Assembly (NCBI GenBank): GCA_029168955.1 | Contig: JAPDOI010000718.1 | Span: 62,001-126,000, forward strand | Reading direction: 5' to 3' | Length of the DNA: 64,000 nucleotides | Origin: Aplectana chamaeleonis | Lineage: Eukaryota > Nematoda > Chromadorea > Rhabditida > Cosmocercidae | Shown: positions 37,336 to 48,000 of the stretch, one piece after another | Layout of the letters: each line of letters begins with the position of its first letter | Numbering within the stretch: the first letter of the stretch is position 1 | Made by a program: the position numbers and the translations under genes | Notes under the pieces: model-generated | What the model was told of the DNA's origin: nothing | Databases searched by the model: none | What the model saw: the letters and a program-made list of their open reading frames with translations, nothing else

Positions 37336-39422
37336 TCAGTAATTGGAAGTGGGGTTGCAGGACGTCTTCTGACACCTTTTTTCGCACTCTTCAATGGTAT
37401 CGAAGTTGTTGGCGTTACCACGACAGCCACCGTAGCTGAACTCAATGCACTTCCCTTGTTCCGGGCTATAACCGTACCTGCAAGGCGAATGAAGTATTTA
37501 GATGAGCCAAAGAGTTCATCAATTAGAAAAGGCACCTTTTGAAGCTACCTCTACACTGTCCCACCTCCAGCTTCAAAGAACAGACGTTGGCAGCTAAACG
37601 GTACATGCATAGCCAAACTCCTCAAAAAGGCCTACTGAAAGGATACTTACGTTCACATTTTTTCTGGCACGCTTCCTTCGTCTCGAAATTGTTTCCATTG
37701 GCTTGACATCCACCCCATGTGAATTCAACACATCGTCCCTGATAGGAGTCGAATGCGTATCTGGAAATGAAGTACACAAATTACAGCAACGAAAAAAAAC
37801 TCCCAAATGGTTTGAAGGCCTTGCAACCTCAAATTTGAATCGAGAATTTTCGGGAGGAAACCTGCCTGGGAAATAGTGCTAGACATGGTCCAGAATCTAT
37901 TGGTTCTGAGCAGGGGTCGGCCGCAAGGACTGAAATTTTCATAGGTGAAGTACCCAACGCCAATCAATTCAAAGGCAGTGTCCACGACAAATCTCTCGGT
38001 CGAGTTTTCAGTCTGAAACACTACGCTGGCAGATGCTGGAGTGGATAGGGTCGAAGAACGCAGCTAAAACGGGTCAGAAATCGATGAAAACGCTCGCGAA
38101 GTCAATGTGTTGTGGGCCCAATACGCCTGCTTAGCCCGCTCCGCCCCCCACATTTTGACGAGCTTGTGGCGCCGCATACGTTTTCGATGGCAAAGCGCCA
38201 AGCAACTCCGGCACGGCCAGCCTTATCGATTCGCGCACAATTTGCCATTAGCGCGCTGAAACTAGCGGGGCGCGTAAACTCGTGCGCGACCCGAACCTGT
38301 ACGTCACTGCCGTGCAGCCCCATTTTCGAGTCGTCGCCGTCTATAGGAACCATGCCAAGCGCGAAATCTCAATTCGCTTAAATAAGCGAGAGAAAGCTAG
38401 GAAAAAGTCGACCACGCCCCCTTGAAAGAAAAAATGGCCAAAGCCCACTGGCAGGTATCCGACCTCAATAGGGAAGAGACGCGCGAATGATTTTATTCAA
38501 AATCTATGTTCTTCCTTTTGTTTTCAGTCTGGCTTTATACTGTGACCTGCTTCAGAATGATGGCTGCGAAGAACGAGAAAATACAGGTTTCGACATCTCG
38601 TCCGCGAACTTCTACCAGCTTAAGTTCAAAATTTTGAGAAGCCGTAACTCAGTTCGCAGCGAGTTTTGTGCGATTCTGGAGACAATTCATTGTGATCGGC
38701 GTGAAATGTTCTTCAATATAGGCAGGGAAACGAAACATCGATTCTGACCTTGGACTGTGGCTTTAAAGGCAGTGTTCACGATGCATATCAAATTTGAGTT
38801 CGACTCAAAAGTGTGGTCATGAAGAAACAGCAAAGAAAAGCGCTCAGAATAGTTTAGCGGTCTCTAACGTACGTACAGGTTCAGGGCGCGAGCGAGCTTA
38901 CGCGCCCTGTTATTCTCCACAAGCGCGCTGATGGCAGAATTCGCGCGAATCGATCAGGCCGAACGTGGCGGAGTTGCTTGGCAATTTGCGATCGAAAACA
39001 TCCGCGGCGCCACAAGCTTGTCAGAAGGGGGCGGGGCGGGCTAAGCAGGCGTGCGGGGCTTACAAAATATTGATTTCGCGGCCGTTTTTATCGATTTCTG
39101 GCCCGTTTCCGCCGCTTTCTCCGAACCTATCCGTAATCTGCCAGCACAGTGCTTCATACTGAAAACTCGAAACCGAGGTTCACCGAGGGACAATGCCTTT
39201 AAGAAAACTGTTAAAAGTATTTACGGAAAACCTACTGTACGGAATGAGTGCGAATAAGAATAGCATGTTTGAAAAATTCTGCTCACCTCTGTGTTGGTGC
39301 CCTAGTTTCAAAGCTGTATTTAACCCCCGTTCGGCGCTGAATGCATAATGTATCAATTGTTTACACTGAAACAAAGTTAAGCAGAAAGACCAGAGGATCA
39401 GAACAACCAGATCAGAGAACAT
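37336..39422 (-). CDS. secreted two-domain Kunitz/BPTI protease inhibitor-like protein
   Basis: Predicted secreted inhibitor of serine proteases, 169 aa. Exons on the minus strand: 39287-39422, 37866-37929, 37651-37760, 37536-37593, 37336-37477; total 510 nt, all phases consistent. The first exon opens with [18 protein letters not shown], a typical signal peptide. Kunitz domain 1 runs from [12 protein letters not shown] to QKKC and domain 2 from [12 protein letters not shown] to EKRC. Each has all six cysteines and a GGC core. The predicted P1 residue is Leu in domain 1 (GPC-L) and Arg in domain 2 (GQC-R), suggesting different targets. The intron after exon 2 appears to use a GC donor (AG|GCAGGT); the others are GT-AG. 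The first intron (about 1.36 kb) carries MITEs. The exact orthologue is not recognised; Kunitz families are large in parasitic nematodes. Confidence 0.85.
37930..39286. mobile_element. MITE cluster in intron 1 of the Kunitz gene
   Basis: Contains AGGCAGTGTCCACGAC near 37973, an inverted ACAGTCCAA-type element at about 38345-38762, and an AGGCAGTGTTCACGATG element at 38767-39198. The last two share a single TTAA (38763-38766), so one may have landed beside or inside the other. Confidence 0.6.
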
Positions 39423-39899
39423 TTTGCATGGTAAAACATATTTTTAGCGGTTACCATCTCGTGGAAATATCACTCTACCCTGTTTTGCTCCAACATAGAA
39501 TGAATTATGCATTCGAAAACAGTTTTGAAATGACGGCGAGCAACAATGAAATGAACAAAAATCTTCTTCCCAGGTGAAATTGAATATACCGGGTCTATTG
39601 CCACAATAATGGAGGATGAATGGCTTAAAAGTCAAACGCAACATCCTCAGTCCTAAGCCTCAACCCGTTTTCCCATTGTCCAGAACCGTGCCTTCAGCCG
39701 AAATTGGACAACTTGGGTTTTTCTTTCGAAAAGATAACCCTGAGCTCTCAAAGGTACTGTTTCCATCCCAAGCCTATCCTCTACAGTCTGCATTAAGATT
39801 GCCCGGAAATTTGATGTTTTTTGAATATTTAACGCCTTATTAGGGCATGGTATAAGATCACAAGTTATCACAAGGTAGCTGAGTTGAACGCAAAACTCA
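39423..39899. other. no gene recognised; dispersed repeat fragments
   Basis: Includes the ACCGGGTCTATTGCCACAAT motif also seen at 4236-4275, and a block resembling 31800-31960 (AGCCTATCCTC...). Confidence 0.4.
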
Positions 39900-39970
39900 G
39901 ATGTCAGGCAGGACTCGAACCTGCATTGCACGCTTTCCGGGCGAGAGTGTTACCATTACACTACCGACAC
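39900..39970 (-). tRNA. tRNA-like gene, unusual anticodon loop (possible pseudogene)
   Basis: A cloverleaf can be folded on the minus strand: acceptor stem GTGTCGG/CTGACAT (two G-U pairs), D stem GTGT/ACAC, anticodon arm CTCGC-CCGGAAA-GCGTG with one mismatch, and T arm GCAGG-TTCGAGT-CCTGC. Box A (TAGTGTAATGG) and box B (GGTTCGAGTCC) are near consensus. The anticodon position reads GGA, a serine anticodon, but there is no long variable arm and U33 is replaced by C. The body resembles a glycine tRNA. It may be a tRNA pseudogene or the head of a tRNA-derived SINE. Confidence 0.5.
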
Positions 39971-40331
39971 CCCGTTCTGCATCACTATGCATCATGCATC
40001 ACATCATCATCATCATTGCCCGGAAACTCCGAATTTTAGGGCATTTAAGAGCAATATTCCAATTCCCAGTTTTACGCGAGCCGCCGAAAAATACCGCGCT
40101 CCAAATCCAAACCGAGCTAGGGGATACCGCAAAACCACCGCCGGTGATACCCCCTCTCCCACCAGCGCTCGTAACCCTTCTGATTGAACAATACCACTTC
40201 AGAATCGAACTTTCTTGAACTTGTGAAGGTTTACACACCGACACAGGGGTTCCACCCGGCCGGAGGTCTTGATGCAAACCTAGTTGGAGCTTCTTTATCC
40301 GTCAAATGTAGACTTCTGCCGGTATCTGCTA

Positions 40332-41581
40332 CCAGGTTGTCCAATAGTCCAATAATTCTTATCCGAAAATTTCACCATTTTTAAATTTTTTCAACTTTAT
40401 TGAAAAACAAGTCTAATCAACAATATAATTACCACAGTTATCCACAAAAGTGGCTTATCGATTGGGCAGGTCGCCGATGCCCTTCGCCCGGAACTCCGGG
40501 GGCTGCGACTCGAAGAAGTCCGCGATGTCGGATTTGAGGTTGTCGTAGTTGGTGAACTTTCTCCCGGCCAAATGGTGATTCAGCGGGCGGAACAAGTGGT
40601 AGTCGGAGGGGGCGAGGTCCGGGGAATACGGCGGATGGGCAACCGTCTCCCAGCCGAGCGTCGCCAACTTCTGCTGGGACTCCTTCGCCACGTGGGGGCG
40701 CGCGTTGTCGTGCAGCAGGTGGACCGAGGCCCGTCGGGGACGCTTTTCTCGGATGGCGGCGGCTAGTTTCTCGAGCTGATCGGTGTAGATGGAGGCGGTG
40801 ACCGTCCTGCCTTGCGAGAGCAGCTCGAAGTACAGCATGCCCTTGGTGTCCCACCAGCAGCAGTGCATGATCTTCAGCGGGTGCAGGTCGGCTTTCGGCG
40901 TCGTGGGCAGCTCTTCTCCATCGGCACGGCTGGAGACGTTGCCGTAGAGGACCCAGCTCTCATCCCAGTGACTAGGTCCTCGAGAAACTCCTTGCGATGC
41001 GGACGAAGGAAAAGGGACTGGCAGACGGCCACGCGGCTCTGCTTGTTGGCGTCCGTCAGACGGTGGGGGATCCAACGGACCAGAACTTTGTGGTAGCCGA
41101 GTAAGTTGAGTCGATTGTGGATGGTGGGCTTCCTGCAGCCGAGCGTCTTCGCCAGTTCACGGGTGGTGGCGTCCGGCTTCTTCTTGATACAGCGACGGAC
41201 TTCGTCATCATCCACCGTAGAAGGCCTCCCGCTGTGCTCCCTGTCCTCGAGGCTCGTGTCGCCGCTCTCGAAACGATTGAACCAGCGGCTGACTGTGCGT
41301 CGGGACACTGCATCCCCCTTGCACGCTCTGCAGATGTTGGCGACCGCGGTGCCCGTGTCGTTGCCCAGCAGCCACTCGTAGTACACGAACGTATGAATTC
41401 CAACTTGGTGCATTTTGGCTTGTACTGGTAGCTAGACGCGGCGACTGCGCCTTATATACCCCCAGCGTAGAACTTTGGAGAACCATCTAGAAGGTTCTTA
41501 CATTTGCCTGATATTATAACACTACTAAGAAAAATTATAGAATTTTGGAAATTTTCGGACAGGAATTATTGGGCGGCCTGG
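40332..41581 (-). mobile_element. mariner-like transposon, copy 1
   Basis: TA at 40330-40331 and 41582-41583. Terminal inverted repeats: left CCAGGTTGTCCAATA... (with a short internal duplication) and right ...TATTGGGCGGCCTGG. 1250 bases, sharing TIR and coding sequence with the copy at 49314-50551. Confidence 0.85.
40453..41413 (-). pseudogene. mariner transposase (DD34D type), broken
   Basis: Starts [20 protein letters not shown] with two helix-turn-helix regions. The WVLYGNV region (first catalytic Asp) is crossed by a frameshift near 40950-40990 and lacks several residues. The second Asp (HDNARPH) and third (SPDLAPSDYHLF), 34 residues apart, are intact. A stop replaces the expected Trp after LPNR, cutting about 13 residues. 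Confidence 0.8.
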
Positions 41582-41582
41582 T

Positions 41583-41719
41583 ATGATGCCACTGTGAAGG
41601 CTATATGTGACTTCTTCGATTCCCAGTCCCCTGCTTTCTGGGAGAAAGGGATCAATGACCTGCCTGACAGGTGGACCACTGTCATAGCTAACGAGGTAGG
41701 CTATATTGTTGATTGAATT
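41583..41719 (+). pseudogene. 3' end of a second, older mariner transposase
   Basis: Reads YDATVKAICDFFDSQSPAFW through KGINDLPDRW to GYIVD and stop, clearly like the C-terminus of the other mariner copies but on the plus strand and diverged. It starts exactly at the TA where copy 1 inserted; I could not recognise its upstream half left of 40330. Confidence 0.6.
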
Positions 41720-41809
41720 GTAATGTTTCAAGTCGCCAAGACTTTTCGATCAGCTTGATAATTGCCTTCCCCATTGACAGTCATTCAAGTTCTTATGCGT
41801 TTTCGGCCC

Positions 41810-43432
41810 TGACAAGGGAAGTATGCAAAGCGTAGGTCTAATCTGCCAAAACGACTAGTGTCGTTAGTATCTCTTGTGGCTCAATAGTAAAACTGCGCAG
41901 TATCCCGCCGCGAGCCGCAGGTTCCAAGAAGTTACAAGCTTAAAGGCAGTGGTCACGATGAAAATCGTTATCGAAAAAATTACAAAAATCAGCTTAGATC
42001 AAAAACAGCTGAAAAACTTTGAAGATAGCGTGGTAAAAAAACGGGCTAGAAATAGAGATTTTAAGGCTCAAAAAATGCCAGTTCGTGCACACGTGCACAG
42101 CGTCGACCAAACAGATCGCCGCGTCATGCCGAGCAGTCAAAAATCATCGCATTCAGAGGAATAAATAAATGCAAATTTACCTAATAAAACCAGTTGAGCA
42201 ATGGAAGAAAGCACTCCAGTCAATGTTCTTGACTAGATGTGTACGTAAATCCGAAGGTTCATTGGTTGAAATTCAATTTCAAGCCAGCTGATGTTCTTGA
42301 TATAAGAGGTCATCGATGCCGATGATGTGGAGTGGACTCGTCAACCATCAAAAGACAAGAAAATTCAGGCTTTAAATTTGGCCCAAAACAGCGGTTTTTT
42401 CGCGATTTTTTCTTATAGGTCCTACTACTCGAGACCCAGAAAAGGGTTTAGAGAGAAAAAGACGACAAGCATATTTGATCGCGACCACTGCCTTTAAAAA
42501 GCTCATTTTTTGTGCTTTTTGTACCTTCCAAAAAGCGCGTTATTCTTCGAGAAATCCGGAAACGGACCTCATAAATGTGTTCAGCACCCAAAACTACACC
42601 CCCCCCTGAGCAAATTTTGGACGAACGCACTTTTTCCGTACTTTGTCCAGACTGATTTTCGGTTGGGCGCTTCTTTCTACCAATTGGGGGCTCTGGCAGT
42701 GTTTTAGAAAAATGTTCCAGATTTGACTTAAAATTCTCCCAGAAGGGTTTTTTGGGGCGCCGATCACGATTTTGAAATTTATTAGTCGATTTCCAAAAGT
42801 TTTCGCCTCATTTCGTTTGAAGCTTCCCAACCGGGGAAAATTTCGAGGGAAAAACGCCACTTTCGAGATTTCCGGTTTTTCTACTATAGATATGTCTCAA
42901 AAGATATGTCCTCATTCTCTGAGGGTTATTTGGAGTGCTAAACACGAATCTGGAGTCCGTTTATCGATCTATTGCAGATTACGGTAGATTACGGTGGGTA
43001 TACGGTAGTTTGGTCAAAATCTCAGATTTTACTCAAAATTCGTATACGGGGGTTATTCGGGGTAAAGAATACGAATTTAACGTCTGTTTGTCGATTTTCA
43101 AAATACTAAGGTGGGTTTTGACCCCTAAATGACATGTTACCTACCGTAACCTACAGTATACCTCAAAATTTCAACAAATGGACTCCAGATTCGTGTTCGC
43201 CACCCCTACATACAACTTTTGAGCTAAATCCGAGAAATTTTTTTGAAACTCTAAAATTAATGCCTGATGGGTACCCTTGCCTTTTCGCGAGGCTTAAAAA
43301 ATGCTCATAACTTTTTTGAACCTGCAGCTCGGGGCGGTATACTGCGCATTTTTACTATTGAGCCAGAAAAGATACTAACCATACTGGTCGTTTTGGCAGA
43401 TCTGACTTACGCTTTTTATACTTCCCTTGTGA
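41810..43432. mobile_element. TIR element (TGACAAGGGAAGTAT family), copy 1, interrupted
   Basis: Ends TGACAAGGGAAGTATGCAAA and TTATACTTCCCTTGTGA with about 120-base inverted repeats (CTGCGCAGTATCCCG... facing its inverse). Non-autonomous. The MITE at 41944-42493 is nested in it; without it the length is about 1.07 kb, close to copy 2 (1.08 kb). Confidence 0.75.
41944..42493. mobile_element. TTAA-flanked MITE nested in the TIR element
   Basis: TTAA at 41940-41943 and 42494-42497, ends AGGCAGTGGTCACGATG and GCGACCACTGCCT; 550 bases. Copy 2 of the host (60327-61406) has the unfilled site CAAGCTTGAAAAGCTC. Confidence 0.85.
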
Positions 43433-45040
43433 GCCAAAAAAATCGGCCAATGTTTCTAATGGGTTTGCAACAAAGTATGATTCTTTATAATTCGTTTTAA
43501 ACAAATTAGACAACAAATAAGGAATGGAAATATACACAATCAAGAAATTCAAGTGAATTTATGTACAAGGCAGAGAAGTGAAACGACTTAAAGGCAAGAC
43601 TTGGCACTGCAATAAAATGATAATATAATAGCGAATCGAATAAAACTGATATTCTACAATAGAATCGACACATATAGATCGCAAATGAGTACATAAAAAC
43701 AAAGCGAAAACCCATTGATGATCATGAAAGGAGGGAAGAACCTATTGACACTTCATGGTAATCTCCGGGGCATCTCTAAAGAGCTCGACCAGTTGACCGG
43801 GGCGTTGATCATGGCGAAACACAACCGCTACTATTGATTCTCAGACGAAAGGGACACGTTCGCATCTAGAGAACTTATATGCGCAGAGCTCTCCACAAAT
43901 GCCCAAGACCTTACATATAGTGTGCAGGAATGAGACTGTTAGCCCACGCGGTCGACGTGCGTGTCCAGCGGCCGTCGCAGTCATTTTTTCGGACGATGAT
44001 TCCCACGGGTGCAAACAGCCGACTGGGATATTATCGACTATTCGTCTGATATCCCCTCTAATTGATTTACACGTCCTAAGGATGTCTTTGCGCGTGGCTT
44101 TCGACACGCACGCATGAGTGCAGAGCCCCAGCTATTCGAAAAAAAATCAACCTCAGCTCATGAAAACTCCTTTTTTCTGTTCCAACGCATGGTGTCAATA
44201 GATTCATGTCTAGCTATAACTAATATGAGGAAATTGCAAAATTACACTTAAACTGAATTAATACGATTCTGAGAGAAAAAATAATTAAAAATAGACCAGA
44301 TAGGTGGACAATACCTACATAGTAGTCGTCAGAGGCGAGATTTTCTTTGCAGGGTTCAGCATGATCTCAATCCATGGGGCAGTGCACCAAGATTGTCATT
44401 AACGTAGTTGGCTGATTTAGCGTTTATACCACTTTCCGGAGATGCGGCGCTTCGTCGCGGGACACCTTATTAATAGAATGAGTTATGTGAAGCTTGTCCG
44501 AATTTATTTGACCGCCCACGCGGTCGGCGTGCGTATAGCGCAGCCATCGCAAACGCATTCTTCAGAGGAGCTTCCGCACGGCTGCAGACTACTTACTGGG
44601 ATACTCCTCAATATTCTCATAGTTCATGCGCGTGCTGGTGCGGAGCGGAGGTAAGAGGCAGTGAGGGAGCGCATGGCATATGGAGGGAGCAGCAACGCGC
44701 GCGCTGCTCGCGCCATGAGACGTCAGAATTACCACTTTTATATTCCTGTGAAGCGGCCTACAGGTCCGAAAAATGCCTGCGCTACAGTCAGTCTCTCAAC
44801 ACGCCGTGTGCGTGGACAGTTTTATTTGGACAGGCCTCAGCGGCATAACCTATGCGGCGTCTATCAGATCAATCAATATTTTCAAGAACAAAAATTACGC
44901 TGTGGCAATGTCATCGCGAGACGTTTTCATTCCGCCGGCGTGTAAACAGTGCCCAACGCGGACAGAGAATTCCAGACCCTGCATAGAAAACGTTCAAACC
45001 ATATGACGACACACAGTTCTTCAAGCACCTATTCTTCTGC
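43433..45040. other. no gene recognised; diverged duplicated segment
   Basis: 43870-44110 and 44480-44650 share an arrangement (CACGCGGTCG-CGTGCG..., CAGCCGACTGGGAT / CAGACTACTTACTGGGAT) and 47050-47120 shares GCAGAACTC...ATGCCCTAGACCTTA. The 44896-44945 part matches 33222-33262 inverted. Function unknown. Confidence 0.4.
44821..44826 (-). terminator. candidate polyadenylation signal for pal-1
   Basis: AATAAA on the minus strand about 215 bases beyond the pal-1 stop (45041-45043). Plausible distance, but AT-rich DNA gives chance hits. Confidence 0.3.
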
Positions 45041-48000
45041 TCACGTCTTTTTGTGCTTGTCGCGGCGGTCCTTGGCTCGTCTGGAATGGAAAAAATAAGT
45101 AATTTAACGAAAAAATCGTTTTAAACGCTTCACAACACCGATAAAATTAGTTCCTAACAAATACGCTGCGCTATTCTTAAAGTGTTATGTAGAATTCTCT
45201 TTAGATTTGGCCCAAAACTTGTTCGTAGGGAGCGATTTGGGCTGCTGAATCAGAATATGTTGACCATTTGCCGATAATCTTAGGCTTTCTGCAGATTATG
45301 ATGGGTATAATGACAATTGGGTGCGTAGGCCTTCTCAGACAATGGGGTGGACCGACTGCGGGCAAAAATCGCGTTTCGTACCGGCCGCGTGCCACTATCG
45401 TACTGACCGCAGGCAAAAATGCATTTTGTGCCGAACACGCGCATTTGCGTACTGACCGCGTTGCAGTGCGTACCGACCGCGTGGCAATGGGTACTGACCG
45501 CGTTGCAGTGCGTACCGACCGCGTGGCAATGGGTACTGACCGCGTTGCAGTGCGTACCGACCGCGTGGCAATGGGTACTGACCGCGTTGCAGTGCGTACC
45601 GACCGCGTGGCAATGGGTACTGACCGCGTTGCAGTGCGTACCGACCGCTCTTAGTATCCGACAAGCGTTCGTACTGACAGCGTGGCATAGCCTACCGACC
45701 GCGTGGCAATGCGTACTGCCCGCGTTGCAGTCCGTACCGACCGCGCGACAATGCGTAATTTGCGTGCCGACCGCGTGCAGCTTGCGCTGCAAACATCGCC
45801 CATCCCGCTGTCGCTACGCAACTTGTCCGCCGTCGTTCCACCCCATTGCCTGAGTTAGCAGTTTGAAAATCGATAAATGAAATGCAAAATCGTGTTCAGC
45901 GCCTCAAGCAATCAGTACGGAGAAGTTCCGAGCCGAATCTAAGACATTGACCGAACTACCGCGAGCTCAACGTAATCTATCGGAAATCACTGAACTGGAG
46001 TCAAACTCGTGTTCACCACCCCAAATGATCCTCCAGTGAGAATTTGAGCTGATTCTAACATCTCCAAAGTCGTCATAAGTCGCGGTTTGCCCTCAAAGTT
46101 ATTTCGACAACTTTCGAAAATCTGCAGATGAGTGTTCTCCAACACTCGTACTTATGTTGCGCCAATCCGCAGCTGTTAAAGACCGAATTCGTTGCCCCGA
46201 AACGTCGGCCTTTCATCACGAGACGTCGCTCTTTGGCGTTCTCTTTAACATCTGGTTTTCTCCGGAACACCCCCTGTTTCACCCGAAAAGCCTGGCATTT
46301 GGCCCGAGACGAGCAGAAACAAGAGCGATCTGGCGGAACATAACTACCGAAACCCATTCGTCTGAAAAAATTTGCCGCGTCAGTGCCGGGAAACTACCGC
46401 CACCCTCGACTGTGCCGCGATAGTTCCACGATAGTACCGCAGCTACTCCACGATCAGAAAATTCTGCTGCCGTGTCTTGAGTATCAACATCGCCGCGATA
46501 GTACCGCAGCGACTTCGCGTTAGAACCGCACCGGCTCGCGGTAGTGCAGCCGCGGTTCCGCGATAGTGCCGCTTCGGTGCCTGTAGGCGCCGAAGCAGCA
46601 CTATCGCGGAGCCGCAGCGGCTATTTCTCTCAGAGTCAAGAGCAAGTGTATTAATGTTCAGGGAGATTATACTGAATAATAAAGTGTATTTTGAACCATA
46701 AAATTGCGTTTTTCTTATCGAACGACAAAACTTATTGAACAACCTGGTACACTTTTTGCTCTTGCCAACTGTAAGGTTTTGAAAATTCAATGAAGATCAC
46801 TCAAAGCATAGATCACTCACAAAATGTATAAAAAAAGTTTAATGTTTTGAAAAATTTCGTTTAGTGTACGCTGAACACCCTTTATTGATTTTTGAAAATT
46901 TTCTGTTTTCTGTTTTCTGCCCATTTTGAAAATTTTTTTCTGTTTTCTGTATCCAAAAATATTTTTTCCGCACATCCCTGGTTGGGACCGTCTATCGTTG
47001 TGAAACATAACTGCTGATAGCGATGTTCAGACAAAAAAAGAGCACGCTCTTAACTGGCGAACTGCAGAATGCAGAACTCTTCACGGATGCCCTAGACCTT
47101 ATCAGTAGGGACTTCGGATGCCAGTTGGGAGAAACCTTAACACTTCTTCCCTGGTCTACAGAGCTTAGAATTAGAAAACTTCAGTATTAATACAGTGCTT
47201 ATCAAAAACAAAGGGACATCACACTTTTTCACGATTCTGAACTTCTGACTTTTCCAAACAATTTGAAACATTTACCATTCGATTAAGCATGTCTGAAAAC
47301 CCAAGTATAAGTGCTATGTCGTGTCAGTGTTGATGTATAATTTTTTTAAAACAAAAAAACAAAAATGGCAGTGTATAAAAAACAAAGGGACAGCTCGGCG
47401 TTTTGATCTATATTGATCGTTATTGGAGATCAAACGCTATAGGCAGTTAGCATACCCACTTGTCTCCTCACTACTCATCATACCTCGTGAATTTTACTTC
47501 TCTTCGGAAGAACAAGCTCAGATAGATGTTCTGCACAAGCTCGGATTAAGCTGTCGTCGGATCGCCGACAAGATCGGTCGGTCTCCCAACTCCATTCGCA
47601 ACTACTTGAAAGATCCAGGAAACTACGACAAGAAGAGGAGTCCGGGCCGGCTCAGGATGCTTTCCGAGGCTACCACGAGGCGAATTGGACGTCATGTTTC
47701 GAATTCCACGACCAGCATAAGACAACTGAAAGCTGATCTGAGACTGTCTGCGTCAAGCATGACCATCTGGAGAGCTGTCGAAGGTCACATATCATGCGAC
47801 AAACCATGAAGGCGGCGCCAAGATTAACAAGTTGTCACAAAGCTGCCAGACTTCAGTTTATTGAGAGGAACTTGACAACGAACTGGAATCAGGTATGTTG
47901 TATTCCATCGTGGCACTTGCCTGTTAACAAAACTGCAATTCCTGCCAATATATTTATTTAGGTGATGTGGTCAGACGGAAGAAAGTTTAACTTGGATGGC

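Noticed and set aside
41106..41431. Plus-strand ORFs opposite the mariner transposase
   Set aside because: Antisense shadows; the minus strand carries the recognisable transposase motifs.
45268..45853. ORFs of 97-170 codons on both strands
   Set aside because: Produced by the 42-bp minisatellite, whose period is a multiple of three; no domain.
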